NCBI GenBank assembly: GCA_030141605.1
Contig: JAQGDQ010000441.1
Location: 1 to 62,500, forward strand
DNA: 62,500 nt
Source: Tubiluchus corallicola
Taxonomy: Eukaryota > Priapulida > Priapulimorpha > Priapulimorphida > Tubiluchidae
Direction: 5' to 3'
Positions 44,391 to 55,307 of this stretch are shown here, piece by piece. The translations under genes were made by a program, and so were the position numbers. The number at the start of each line of letters is the position of its first letter. The first letter of the stretch is position 1. The notes under the pieces are model-generated. The model was not told the DNA's origin. It saw nothing but the letters and a program-made list of their open reading frames with translations, and ran no database searches.

Positions 44391-44773
44391 GTGGTGCTGG
44401 TTGCCGACAGCAATAGACTAACAGAAGTCTGTTCGTTTTACATTCGGAAAAAAGGCTATTGCTTTACGGGATTTTACTGAAATACTGTTCGTATGCAACT
44501 GTTATTAATTAAATTTTGGATACATCATTTTATTTGGGATATAATTTTTAGTAATGTGCCTTAAATTCTTTGCAAATTAAGACTTACTCTTAATAAAGAA
44601 ATCTGGTGACACTGACTGCACTAATGTATGGTCTGGTAAATATACTATCAAGGGTTATGTTTAATTAAGAGTTTTCAGATCAAATGTACGATATCGCATA
44701 GGTAATGATTGTCTGTTCACAACCCGTATCTGTACGAAGTGTTTACTGAATGCATGTAACTGCTATGTTTTAG

Positions 44774-44814
44774 ATCAGCAGAATGGTGATGTGTACTGAA
44801 TAACATACATTTTC
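44774..44814 (+). other. possible 5' UTR segment of FAR exon 1
   Basis: A TATGTTTTAG at 44764-44773 could be a splice acceptor 41 bases before the first ATG. If so, there is an untranslated first exon further upstream. The polypyrimidine tract is weak, so this is only a candidate. Confidence 0.25.
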
Positions 44815-44934
44815 ATGGCCATGGAAGTGGGTATAGAAGAAATCACTAAGCCGTCTACCGGCATGCCTACCATCCCGGAGTTTTATGCTGGAAGAACCAT
44901 CTTTATTACGGGAGCTACTGGATTTCTTGGAAAG
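44815..44934 (+). CDS. FAR: fatty acyl-CoA reductase, coding exon 1
   Basis: FAR enzymes reduce fatty acyl-CoA to fatty alcohol with two NADPH, supplying ether-lipid and wax synthesis. The animal FAR1 type is a tail-anchored peroxisomal protein. This exon encodes residues 1-40. After a short leader comes IPEFYAGRTIFITGATGFLG, the opening of the family with the Rossmann dinucleotide-binding motif TGATGFLG (residues 32-39). ATGs lie at 44815 and 44821 in the same frame, and either could start translation. The donor is AAAG|GTACTT, phase 0. Exon 2 continues the family sequence VLVEKLLRSCP without a gap. The eight exons together give 1,003 coding bases in one frame. Confidence 0.93.
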
Positions 44935-45095
44935 GTACTTGTTTGATAAATTACCCTAATTCATGTGCAGAAATATTTATTATTTATGGGTAATTGTAGC
45001 TCGACTGGTAACCAAAAATTACAGCAAAACACAATAATTTAAATTACGCAAAGTGGTCCCCGTACGAAGAGAACAACATAGTACAGCATATCATA

Positions 45096-45335
45096 CAGTA
45101 CAAGTGTAAACATTAGTACTAAACTTTACGTACCCATGACAACCGTTCAAAGGGACAACATAGTGCAACATATATATATACAGTACAATAATGTAAGTGT
45201 AAACATTAGTACTAAGTTTTACGTACCCATGACAACCGTTCAAAGGGGGACAACATAGTGCAGCATATATATATATATATATACAGTACAATAATGTAAG
45301 TGTAAACAATAGTACTAAACTTTACGTACCTATAA
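45096..45335. repeat. ~85-100-bp tandem repeat, 3 units (FAR intron 1)
   Basis: GTGTAAACATTAGTACTAA, CCCATGACAACCGTTCAAAG and a TA run recur three times with length change in the TA run. Confidence 0.9.
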
Positions 45336-45879
45336 CAATGACAGTTAACAGAAAGTACAAAATTAGGAAAAAAACATTACGAGTTTTGTTAGAGATGGCT
45401 GTGCAGGCGAGTTCTAAAAGTAGTTTAATTTAGGGGCATTTACAACTTCAAATCGCAAATCGTACGTTTATTCCTCGACCTGCAAAACTGTACAAACGCA
45501 CAATGAGTCGATCTTGTGGCTTTGTAAGCTTTAAATTATGTCCACGAAGCTTTGTGGTATTCATTTTCATGCAGTAAGTTCTTAAGTTTTTTCAAAATTA
45601 GCATAAAAATTCTCTGTCATGGCGTGAAGCCATGGCATTATTTTGCTGTAATTCGTGCTTACAGTTTTTTCTTTTTAGTTTTGAGCGTTTTTCCCCCGGA
45701 AAAAGGAAATTTAGGGGAACGTGTTCATCTTATCCTGAGATTATGGAAAAACTTTTTATGCTCTTGTTGCAAATGTATGTTCCCATAACGTAGCGCCCAC
45801 TTTTGGGTTTAGCAAGATATAGTTAATTCCAAAAGTCCATTTCAGGGAGAAATCTCTTTCACAGGAGTTTTCTGAATCA

Positions 45880-46385
45880 GCAGGAGTTAAAAGAAAGACA
45901 AAGCTGCAAAAAATGTTATGATTTAGCAATAAAACTGCAATAAGCGCCTAGTGTAATTTGTGAAATCACTTTAAGTCGCGATCACTTCATGCTCCGATTA
46001 TCAACATCCATTCTTCTTTCAATGACGTCATTCATCTTGAAGAAAAATAGCGCATTGTCAGTCTTCATTAAGAGCATAATAAGTTTTTACAAAAACATTA
46101 GATGGCTGATTTTGTAACATTTCCGCGTCAACATTAGGTAAGCTGCAGACATTTGAATTAGTTTAAGTAGCGCACGCTCACGAAAGGTCACGAAGTCTCC
46201 AAGTTACGTCATAATTTTCAAAAGAATGGTGGCAACCACCACGCCTGAAATTTTCTAGGTGGTATATTTTAGATTTATGCTTTATAGACAGTTTTTTACA
46301 AATTTCTTTGTTATAATTTTTAAGTTTAAGCGATAACAGTAAAAAAAGCCCAACGTACTGAGTGACTTGTTCTTTCCTTTAATAG
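45880..46385 (+). repeat. repeat K, copy 2 (FAR intron 1)
   Basis: It is a diverged match to 42110-42645. Confidence 0.7.
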
Positions 46386-46555
46386 ATGTGAAAACAAATA
46401 TTAAACAAAAGCTTGTAAGAGTGGTGTAGTCATGTTTCTCGGCACATACATGTATGGGCTTTCAGCCAAAGGCTAGTAAATCTGTGAATTGTGGCTGTGA
46501 ACCCTCTTCAGTCAGCCAATCCCTGGTGTATTGCATTGCACATGTGACCGGACTG

Positions 46556-47303
46556 TAGGGGCTTGTTACCGAAACTGAATTTACGAACCGAAACCGAAAT
46601 TTATGAAACATAAGACCCCGATACCGAAATTGAACAGCAACATTTTTGCAAAAGCAACTATTATTAAAACTGAAAAAAAAAGAAAAATTCTAAAATAAGA
46701 AAAATATTTTATTTTTTGTTTGTCTGCTTTTATTTGCCGTGATGCAAAATTACTGATAAAAACACAAGAATGTTTTATAGTATAGAACCTGCAGTTTGAT
46801 GGAATGGCTTACATTAGAAAAATTAATGTGTTACAATGTTTTTGAATTTTAAAACTATCCTTAATGCTTATTAACGTTTAAAGATCATAATGCTTCACTA
46901 AAAATGAAATTTTATTTTGTAGATATTTTGTTGCCTATATTTTATAAATTATATAATTAAAAATGTGGTTTGATATTTCGGTTGATTGGGCCTGGAGACC
47001 CTAAAACTTCACAGTGATCAGCACTGAAGATGTGCCGCATTGCTGAAAAAGCTCATCGCAAACTGTAATGTAAACGAAATTTTCAATTTATTTGAACTAT
47101 TTTAGGCAAGATTTTTCATCTAGGAGGAAAGAAAAGGTAAACTGGGTAAATACTAGTAAAACCTCGTAAAAATGCTACGGAAAATTATCCAAAATTTTGG
47201 CTGTAGACAAAACTTAATAGATTTCACTGAAACTAAACCAAGAGTGCAATTATTGGCAAACTGAACCAAAAATTTCGTTTTGATAACATGCCTGCCTCAA
47301 GCC
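46556..47303. mobile_element. possible TIR DNA element (FAR intron 1)
   Basis: The left end, GGGGCTTGTTACCGAAACTG, and the reverse complement of the right end, GGCATGTTATCAAAACGAAA, share an imperfect terminal repeat. CCGAAA motifs recur inside. No target duplication was found. Confidence 0.35.
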
Positions 47304-47365
47304 GAAACAGGAGTTTGAGTAACCACTTAACCTGTGTTACATGCAGTAATTAAAAAACTTGTATA

Positions 47366-47720
47366 TAGGTTTTACACGTGGACTCAGGAAAGTTCAAATA
47401 TGACTTAGGTAAGTCAAATGTAGAGATAGGAATTTCGAATGTGTTTTGGTAACTCAAATGTGACTTAGGTTAGTCAAATGTGGACACAGGAATATCGAAT
47501 GTGTTTTGCAAATGTGACTTAGGTAAGTCAAATGTAGACATAGGACATTTGACTTGGCATATGTCTACATTTGACTTACCAAAACTGCTTAAGATTTGTT
47601 GAAAACCATTGTTAACACATTTGAACTGCCTAAGTCTACATTTGAGTTACCAAGACACATTTGAATTACCTAAATCTACATTTGAGTTAACGCAGGTCTA
47701 CATTTGACATGTAAAACGTA
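47366..47720 (-). mobile_element. TA-flanked MITE, copy 4, internally deleted
   Basis: It has ends TAGGTTTTACACGTGGAC and CATGTAAAACGTA with TA on both sides, but only 355 bp: the AT-rich centre is missing. The element stops 31 bases before FAR exon 2. Confidence 0.88.
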
Positions 47721-47751
47721 TAGTACCAATTTTTATTGTATGCTGTTATAG

Positions 47752-47868
47752 GTTCTCGTAGAAAAACTGCTAAGATCGTGTCCAGATATTGAAAAGATAT
47801 ACGTTCTCATCAGACCAAAATCGGGAAAGAGTGCAAGTCAACGTTTAGAAGCAATTTTGCATTGCAAG
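47752..47868 (+). CDS. FAR: fatty acyl-CoA reductase, exon 2
   Basis: The exon encodes residues 41-79, starting VLVEKLLRSCPDIEKIYVLI and followed by RPKSGKSASQRL. It matches the FAR segment after the nucleotide-binding loop, with the Arg-Pro-Lys stretch likely helping NADPH selectivity (inference from the family). The acceptor is GTTATAG and the donor CAAG|GTACTA, both phase 0. The polypyrimidine stretch is short because the upstream transposon ends only 31 bases away. Confidence 0.95.
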
Positions 47869-48014
47869 GTACTAAAGTTTCGCTGTTATACGTAATAAAG
47901 TGTTGTCACGTTTTTAAAAGACAGTGTTTTGTTTACTGTATATTATGTAATAAACAGTATACAAATTTGCTGAAAGTAGAGAACTAATTTTCTTTTTTAT
48001 TACACTTTCATCTT

Positions 48015-48220
48015 TAAAGGAAGTCACGATGATTTTTCATACTTCGTCATTTTCAGATCTAATAAAAAGTATACATGTTAACGCAATTAATACTGAAGGC
48101 GTTTCTTGATAATTAAATTATTGATTACAATCTTAATTAATGACGTGTGGGCCAAACTATTGATGACATCAGTATCACCAACCGAACATAATTTTCAAAC
48201 CGCAAAAATATTCCATTTTT
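48015..48220 (+). repeat. family F fragment (FAR intron 2)
   Basis: AGTCACGATGATTTTTCATA and ACTATTGATGACATCA mark the F left part. The remainder is missing. Confidence 0.65.
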
Positions 48221-48299
48221 GACAAACGCATCTTGAAAACGTAAAAGATTTCTAAATTATAAAATCAGAAATCAACTTTGCTATGCATACATTTCACTA

Positions 48300-48548
48300 A
48301 ACTGTTTAGTCTAGTGGTAACACGTCCGCTTTCCGCCAGGGAGGTCGTGAGTTCGATACAGAGGCCATGTCCTACCAAAAACTTTAAAAGTGGTACTTGC
48401 TGTTGCCCTGCCTGGCGCGTGGTATTTAGGGTAAAAGTGAGGTAGTAATAGTCTCTGTTATGTAGTTGTAGGTTGTTATTTAGGGTCACTCCAAATGTTC
48501 TTTGAGCTAATGTTAATTGTTGATCCAAAAAGCCAACTTTAAATAAAG

Positions 48549-48585
<37 letters not shown>

Positions 48586-48586
48586 G
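48300..48586 (+). mobile_element. tRNA-derived SINE (FAR intron 2)
   Basis: A Pol III A-box TTAGTCTAGTGGT (about 48305-48317) and B-box GAGTTCGATAC (48349-48359) are correctly spaced, followed by a ~180-bp unrelated body and an AATAAAGATTATT tail grown to (ATT)n. It is in the sense orientation, 45 bases upstream of exon 3. Confidence 0.8.
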
Positions 48587-48630
48587 CAGTTTAACTATGA
48601 AAAAATCAAGATAATCTTTACATTTTTTAG

Positions 48631-48806
48631 TTGTTTGACAAAGTTCGCAGTGAACACCCCGGGAACTTAGGTAAAGTCATTGCTATTAATGGAGATATTG
48701 TCCAGCCAAATATTGGCATTACTGAAGAAGACATGTCACTACTGACTGATGAAGTATCCGTTGTTTTTCACTCAGCAGCTACGGTGAAGTTTGACGAACA
48801 TTTGAG
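48631..48806 (+). CDS. FAR: fatty acyl-CoA reductase, exon 3
   Basis: The exon encodes residues 80-137 plus two bases of codon 138. LFDKVRSEHPG leads to KVIAINGDIVQPNIGI and then VVFHSAATVKFDEHLR, the conserved FAR core strand. The acceptor CATTTTTTAG at 48630 has a good pyrimidine tract and the donor is GAG|GTATTT. The open frame runs on about 110 bases past the donor, but that part resembles no FAR sequence and is intron. Phase 2 matches the first base of exon 4. Confidence 0.95.
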
Positions 48807-48879
48807 GTATTTAAATGAAATTGTATCGTTTTTAGAATACACTCATATCTCGGCTTGCAGGACATCGCTGGACAAAATC

Positions 48880-49290
48880 TGGACCATTAAAAAGTCCTGC
48901 ATACTACGGATACGCTAGTTTGCGGGCCGTAACTTTATTTACATTATTACGTCAACGTAACTAAGCAGCGTGCATACTACGGATACGCTAGTTTGTGGGC
49001 GTCACTTTATTTACATTAGTACATCAACGTAACTAAGCAGCGTGCAATGACACGCGTGTAGCTTGTATGTAAGCATGTTTAAGGGGTTTAGTCAGTGTGT
49101 GTAAGTGGTTTAGAGTCAATTATGCAGAGTTATTTGAATCAGTTGCCGACAGTCTTTATTATACTTTTTCATATGAGCGACCCGTACTAGATGTTTTTGA
49201 AACAATTAGGCGATTGATTCTACATTACCGTGAGTCTAATACACAGCACCTGCTGTATTAGATTAGTATCAGTTAATACGGACAATCGGC
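48880..49290 (+). repeat. diverged relative of the 6-bp-TSD TIR element, with 110-bp duplication
   Basis: GCATACTACGGATACGCTAG and GTCACTTTATTTACATTA occur twice in tandem. Downstream GAGTTATTTGAATCAGTTGC matches the elements at 55308 and 59634. It starts directly after the FAR exon 3 donor. Confidence 0.65.
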
Positions 49291-49389
49291 AAATTCGGTC
49301 CAACATCTCCTGGCTTTTATCCAACAAACCGAAGTATTAGAAATATGCAGTTGTGCAACTTATTTGCAAGGAATCCAATTTACTACCAT

Positions 49390-50460
49390 AGCTTCTTCTA
49401 GTGATTAGGACTTACTTAAAAGGGGAAGAAAGGGGAATTTTACATTGTGTCCCAAAAACTTTCTATACAAAGTTACATTGCTTATCTTTACTCTTACTTG
49501 TTTGAAATACTTACGTAATTAAAAAAGAAGTTTCTTAATAACTTAAAATGTTCGCACCAACTGGTGAAGTGCCTGTGTCTCACTATCCCAGTGTGCATCA
49601 CTGATTCACCATCCCAGTGTGCACTACTGGCTCACCATTCCAGTGTGCATCGCTGATTCACCATCCCAGTGTGCACTACTGGCTCACCATAAAACATATT
49701 ACTGATCTTATTGACAATATAAAGCAGCTTTTGCTTATTAGTAAAGAGTGCACTACTAATACTTTGATTTTTTTATTTTCAAACTTTATGCAACGTTATC
49801 TTAAAGGGCAAGAAAAGGGGTACCTGATGTAGGTATCAGAAAAATCGCCTTAAAAAATTATGCTACTTTACAGCAATTTTATGCACATGTTGTATTCGCG
49901 TTGAAAAGAATTTTTGTTTGTTTTCATTTTAAATCTCACGCAATACTGTTCCGATGGCGCCATTACATGACGTCACTGCGCCACGTAAATCAGGGGAAGA
50001 AAAGGCAGCGTTAGACATAAAAAACTCAGTGCAAATCTATATTACTTAGCATCTCACTTTCCTGCTGGAAAGACTTATGTAACTAAACTAATAATTTAAA
50101 ATGTTGGTGCCAATTGGTAAAATGTCGCTGACTCACCCTCCAGGGTGCGCCACTCACTAGCCAAAAACGTATTTTTAATCTTATTGACAAGACACAGTAA
50201 TTTAAAATTTGACTTAATTAGCAACATGTATGCTACGAATGCTCTGATTATTTTTTCTAACTTTACTTAATGTTATCTAAACTTATTTCAAACGACCTAC
50301 CATTAAAATGGCTGCGCCTAACGGTCATCGCGGGAGTTTAAATTTACACGTTTATACAGCGTTACGGCCGATGCAAGTCATGCATACGAAAAGTTAGTAT
50401 GTAAGTGGTATAAAATTACAAGAGATATTTTTCAAGCTTTATGCAAGTGGAGGGTTTTCT
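49390..50460 (-). repeat. family G, inverted, two diverged copies
   Basis: 49840-50460 carries the reverse of the GTGAGTGGTGCACCCTGG and TTTTACCAATTGG markers. 49390-49840 is a more diverged, partly tandem copy with repeated CCAGTGTGCATC/CCAGTGTGCACT triplicates. Confidence 0.7.
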
Positions 50461-50559
50461 TGTGTTTCAACTTGTTTCGTTTGTCTTCCCTTTAAAATGG
50501 CTGCGCTTAACGGTTAATCTGTTTCAAGTTTTATACAGCACTACTGTCAACTCAAGCTC

Positions 50560-50566
50560 TCTTATT

Positions 50567-50598
<32 letters not shown>

Positions 50599-50658
50599 CG
50601 TCGTCGTCGTCATCGTTGTTGTTGTTGTCGTCGTCGTCGTCGTTGTCGTTGTTGTTGC

Positions 50659-50700
<42 letters not shown>
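50560..50700. repeat. TTG/TCG/TTA trinucleotide array
   Basis: This imperfect triplet array precedes repeat H, as it does at 11290-11375, so it belongs to H and not to the LINE inserted after it. Confidence 0.9.
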
Positions 50701-50715
50701 TTCAACTATGAGCTT

Positions 50716-51776
50716 GGTTGGTTGTTGTTGGCATCCTTCTGTCTCGAAAGACAATGGATTGTGCGCCAAGAGAGTCAGTTATTAATAAAATTGATGGAGC
50801 TGCAGCGTCGACTGTGACTGAGCAGTCCGATCCTTGAGCGGCAGTTCCGGCTGCAGGTTACACATTGGAAGGCTGTTTCATCCGGATGAGGTAGGGCATC
50901 TTTCTGGTGCCTGCGAGTCCTTTTATCCTCTTGTTTTTCCTCCCTCGTTTTCTCCGCTCTGTTAATGGCTGTCCTAACAGCAGATTTCCAGTTGCTTCGA
51001 TCTGCCGCAAGCGCCTCGTAATTTGCTGGTGTCATGCCGCCTGCCTTGAGGTCCCGTTTACATACATCTTTGTAGCGGAGCAGTGGCCTCCCGGTGGGTC
51101 GGGAGCCAGTAGCAAGCTCACCGTACAGAATGTCCTTGGGCAATCTGCCGTCCTGCATGCGGGAAACATGGCCTAGCCAGCGCAGACGTCTGTTGGTGAG
51201 TATGGCATACATGCTAGGGATTCCAGCTTTTGCTAGCACATCCTTGTTGGTTATGTGCTCCTGCCATGAGATGCCCAGGATTCTTCTGAGGCAGCGTTGG
51301 TGGAAAGCATTGAGCCTGCGTTCTTGATGGCTATACAGAGTCCAACTCTCGCTCCCGTACAACAGTGTGCTCAGTACACAGGCTTGGTACACCTGGGACT
51401 TTGTCCTGATAGTCAGCATGTTGTTTTCCCACACCCTCTTTGTTAAGCGAGCCATCGTTGATGAGGCCTTGCCGATTCTGGAGTTCAGTTCTGTGGCCAA
51501 GCTAAGATTGCTGGAAATAACAGAACCAAGATAGGTGAAATCTTCCACCACGTCAAGGCAGCAGTCATCGATGGAGATGTGAGAGGCTGGGGAAACATCT
51601 TGGCCTAGCACCTTGGTCTTCTGGATGCTGATTGTGAGGCCAAACTCACTGCAGGCATGGGCAAAGTTGTCAATGAGGCCTTGGAGGCCGGCTTCAGTGT
51701 GAGCTGTCAGTGCGGCATCATCTGCAAACAGCATTTCGAGAATGAGCAGCAGAAAACAGCAGAATGAGAAATGAAT
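50716..51776 (-). mobile_element. 5'-truncated non-LTR retrotransposon (LINE) insertion
   Basis: An identical 12-bp target duplication AACTATGAGCTT lies at 50704-50715 and 51777-51788. Repeat H continues on the right exactly as in the uninterrupted copy at 11379. On the minus strand, codons from 51734 to the stop at 50775 (319 residues) are free of stops. They begin MLFADDAALTAH, the (Y/F)ADD catalytic motif of reverse transcriptase. The family's thumb and C-terminal signatures follow (TYLGSVIS, LLYGSESWTLY, LRRILGISWQ, LRWLGHVSRM). A C-x2-C-x12-H-x3-C finger is near the end. Everything 5' of FADD is missing. The intact frame and identical duplications suggest a recent insertion. The clade is not assigned. 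Confidence 0.93.
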
Positions 51777-51788
51777 AACTATGAGCTT

Positions 51789-52245
51789 ATTTCGCATAAA
51801 TGTATACAGCTTACAAAGACAGAAGGATGTTAGTAAAGTAACAGATCTACAGAAATTCAACACTGTAATAATCACTCATTTCAGTAAATATAGCTCTTGT
51901 AATTACATTACAGTATGCAGTGTTGTAAGGAACTATAATAGGTATCTTAAAATATAATCTTTAAATGAGTTCTTAACCTTTACCTTTACATTTTCATTTA
52001 GATCTACAGTACAACCATATTTAAATCTTAAGTTTATTTGACGGTTATTTACATTGTAGCATAGCTTTGGAATTCTTAATGTGCAAGACTTTGCAAACTT
52101 TTTCCCACAAAATTTAACTTTCGACTATCTATTAAATAATTCGCAGGCATTGTGCCACAAAAATACATTAACAATTTGACGCTTTCATTTTGTCTCAAAC
52201 CGAATATTTTTCTATAAGCAGTGTTCCATTTTACCCTAGTGGCAT
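51789..52245 (+). repeat. repeat H, copy split from its triplet array by the LINE
   Basis: It matches 11386-11857 closely, with one ~20-base deletion near 51845. Confidence 0.85.
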
Positions 52246-52399
52246 AACTTCGTTGTTTGATATACCCTCAATTTTGCATCAGTGTAACAAAATTGGTAGA
52301 CAATATGCATTGATTAGAGTCTTGAGCATGATATAAAATTTCAAGACATAGTTTTTAAGCTTTATTTATGAATAGTGCTTTCTTTTCTTTTAAAGCACA

Positions 52400-53400
52400 T
52401 GACCCCCCCAGTTATATCAAGCTTAAAAAATTCGTCTTGAAATTTTATATAATTTACATACTGCCTTTTTGCGTACCATATAAAACGTAAATTTAAACTC
52501 CCGTGATGACCGTTAGACGTAGCGTAGCTATTTTAATGATAAGTCATTTGAAGCAAGTTTAGATAACGCTGAGTAAAGTTTGAAAAATAATCAGAGCATT
52601 CGTAGCACACATGTCACTAACTGAGTAAAATTTAAAATTACTGTATCTTGTCAATAAGATTAAAAATATGTTTTTGGTTAGTGAGTGGTGCACCTGGAGG
52701 ATGAGTCAGCGACATTTTACCAATTGATGAAGCATTTTAAATAATTAATAATTTTCTTTTCTAGTTACATAAGTCTTTCAAGCAGGTAAGCGAAATGCTA
52801 AATAATATAACTTTTGCATGCAAAGTTTTTTGTGACCTAGTTTAACATTTTACTTTTCTTCCCGATTTTCGTTGTTCGTATATGACGTCATGTAATGGCA
52901 TCGTCTGAGCAGTATTGCGGGAGATTTAAAATGGAAACAAACAATAATTCCTTTTAACGCGGCTGTGTTATATGCATAAAATTGTTGTAAACCAGTGGTT
53001 CCCAAACTTTCTCAGACCGTTACCCAAATCGGGAAACCCGGTCGTGTCCATTACCCCCCACCTAGTACTACTTCTCCAACTCAAAAAGTAAACACACGTA
53101 TATGCCACAAGCAAGCAAAATTATTTATGTTTGTTCGTGACATAAATAAATTTCCAGGTGTTGTTGTTGTATTGTTGCCAATCTCTTCAAGCAGAAAACC
53201 ACGTAAAATGCATTCCGAGCGAAGTTTTAAAAATTTTCAGAGGGGTGCCCATTACCCCCCCCCCCCAAAAAAAACATATTACCCCGGGGGGTAATTTACC
53301 CCTAATTTGGGAACCACTGCTGTAAAGTAATATAATTTTTAAGGCGATTTTTCTGAAACCTACTTCAGGTACCCCATTTCGTGTCTTTTAAACCTTGTAG
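52400..53400 (+). repeat. family G copy containing a nested MITE
   Basis: The markers TTAGTGAGTGGTGCACCTGG and CATTTTACCAATTGATGA match other G copies. It is interrupted at 52993-53319 by the hAT-like element. Confidence 0.8.
52993..53319. mobile_element. hAT-like MITE nested in family G
   Basis: Terminal inverted repeats CAGTGGTTCCCAAACTTTC and AATTTGGGAACCACTG are the CAGNGGTTC-type ends of hAT transposons. The flanking 8-mers TTGTAAAC and CTGTAAAG agree at 6 of 8 positions, as an aged 8-bp duplication would. The G copy at 13362 is the empty site. It is 327 bp and has no transposase. Confidence 0.88.
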
Positions 53401-53476
53401 TGTGTTGATCTATAGTTCAATTGTTGCTCGCTTTCTGGATTGTTGTTCAACTTAGCATTTTATTCATCTTGTTTAG

Positions 53477-53549
53477 GTTAGCCGTACGTATGAATATGGT
53501 TGGTGTTACGCAAATAATTGCTCTGTGTCGCAACATGCCTAAACTGGCT
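53477..53549 (+). CDS. FAR: fatty acyl-CoA reductase, exon 4
   Basis: This is a short exon of 73 bases encoding the last base of Arg138 and residues 139-162 (LAVRMNMVGVTQIIALCRNM then PKLA). It corresponds to the LNVxGTxxMLxLA-like helix of FAR proteins. The acceptor is CTTGTTTAG and the donor GGCT|GTAAGT. Both flanking phases fit exactly, which supports the exon despite its size. Confidence 0.93.
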
Positions 53550-53743
53550 GTAAGTTGTATATTTTATTAACTAAAACCAGCTCTCTTAGAATCCGTGCCG
53601 CTTTTCTAACAAAACTTTAATGAAAAGTAGCAATTATCATTGAGTGTCATAATCGTGTGAATGGAATCTTACAGCGTACTTTCCGATATTGTTTAATTAT
53701 ATGCTGCAAATTGTCATGAAATATTGTAAGTAAGTTTAGTAAA

Positions 53744-54110
53744 TGTTGTGGAGATCGCTGGCATCTATTAGAATTACATAGAACATTGTAGAATGTTCTA
53801 TTAGAATAATCGTCTTACGTTATAGAATGTTCTAGAAGGAAACGTCTAGAATGTTCCCTGGCACCCTATATAAGGCGAAGCAGGCCGCTGAGACACACGC
53901 AGATTCACACAGACGCCACTTACACATTCTCTTGTATACTTGTATTTTCAGATACCCTCAAACGTTTTCTAGATTTTCACGTTTACTGTAAACATTTCAC
54001 GTTCCTTCATACTTTTGTGTTGTAGAATTCTCGCTTAATAAACTAGTTTAATTTGACGGCGTGTTTTCTGGCTTTCTCTACGAGCCTTCCGAGAGAAACG
54101 AAACACAACA
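53744..54110 (+). mobile_element. solo LTR, copy 1 (FAR intron 4)
   Basis: The element begins TGTTGTGGAGATCGC and ends CGAAACACAACA, with TATATAAGG near its middle (about 53871) and TTAATAAAC near the end, the layout of an LTR with TATA box and poly(A) signal. The flanking 5-mers GTAAA and GCAAA match at 4 of 5 positions. No internal retrotransposon sequence follows. The superfamily is unknown. Confidence 0.8.
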
Positions 54111-54179
54111 GCAAAAGCGGAATCTGTCGGAGAGTTGAGCTTATTTTACTATTTGAGGAAAATTATGGAAACTTTCACC

Positions 54180-54870
54180 AATAAAAATGTAACAAGGTCC
54201 GCATGTAATTAATAAAATCAATTTAAATTCGTAATCACTTCACGCTTTGGTGCACAGATTTTGACATAAAACTGCGTCATCTGGCTACCATGCAATATAG
54301 TCTCTCGCCTGGTGCTTAAGTAATCTTTCTTCGGCTTATAGAGTGAACTCTGTCAACTAAGTTAACTCTACGATGTGCTCACAAGTTTGCATGCATATGT
54401 GAAAGTCAACAATAATGTGTTAATATTTATAGTTTCAAAAAGTACTTGAAAAGGACCATTTTTGATTCATACTTCATTCATAATACAATTTTCATGGTTC
54501 CATGTCTCATGCAGTCGCAATATATGGCCGCCAAATGAATTATAATGCTATTTTAATATACCTTTATGTAAATTAAACATACACTGTGGTCATTTCTTCT
54601 CCTCTTTTCCTTCTTCCTATTCCTAATCTTACTATTTTTTTCCATTTCATCATGTCTACTAACCCTAACCATTCTTTCATTCACTCATTTGTGCCACCTT
54701 AATAAGCCAAGCTTTCAAGGTGTCATACAGCAACTATTTTATTTTGTTAATTTGACTTCATCAACGTTTTTTTACCTATACTGTTTCTTTTTGTTTCAAT
54801 AATATTGTATGATGATGTATTTTATGTGTATTGCTGGAGTGAAATAAATTGATTGATTGATTGTTAATTA
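54180..54870 (+). other. repeat K piece and LINE 3' end in FAR intron 4
   Basis: A diverged K fragment lies at about 54195-54290. The segment ending GTGAAATAAATTGATTGATT (54835-54862) looks like a LINE 3' UTR with a (GATT)n tail. 54870-55300 holds nothing recognised. Confidence 0.45.
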
Positions 54871-55307
54871 ATTATTTACATAATTAATGTATGCTAGTTA
54901 AACATTTTAAGGTATAATGCTGTGGATTAATGCTATGTAACCACTTTAAATTGGTCGTAATTGGTCCACAACTAATTTTTACATAAACACAGTTAAACAC
55001 AATGCTAGAATAGCGGAACCTTTGAGTGAACTTTAGAAGTTTCCCGACATGTACCTTCACCACGGCTTGCCTTCGCAGCATTCAGTCTGCCCAGCTGCCA
55101 CCAGCTTACATCACTTTTCTCAAATATGCAGCAGTAACGTTTATTTGGTGGGAGATAAGAAATATTTGAATCTCTTTTACATTTTTAGGCAAGGTATTTT
55201 ACGCGCGTATATTGTGTCGTGGTTTCAATATTTTTATATTAAAATACAGAAAGTATTGTTCGAGGGTTGGTCTTCCCGCAATGACGATGACCATGATCAT
55301 TATTGAG

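Larger units (their letters stand above)
44935..47751 (+). other. FAR intron 1 (2.8 kb)
   Basis: The intron holds three ~85-100-bp tandem units (45096-45335), a copy of interspersed repeat K (45880-46385), a possible TIR element opening with GTTACCGAAAC (46556-47303) and a TA-flanked MITE (47366-47720) ending 31 bases before exon 2. No exon was recognised inside. Confidence 0.8.

Noticed and set aside
48807-48918. open frame continuing past FAR exon 3
   Set aside because: The FAR family sequence stops exactly at the GAG|GTATTT donor, and the continuation enters a repeat related to the element at 55308.
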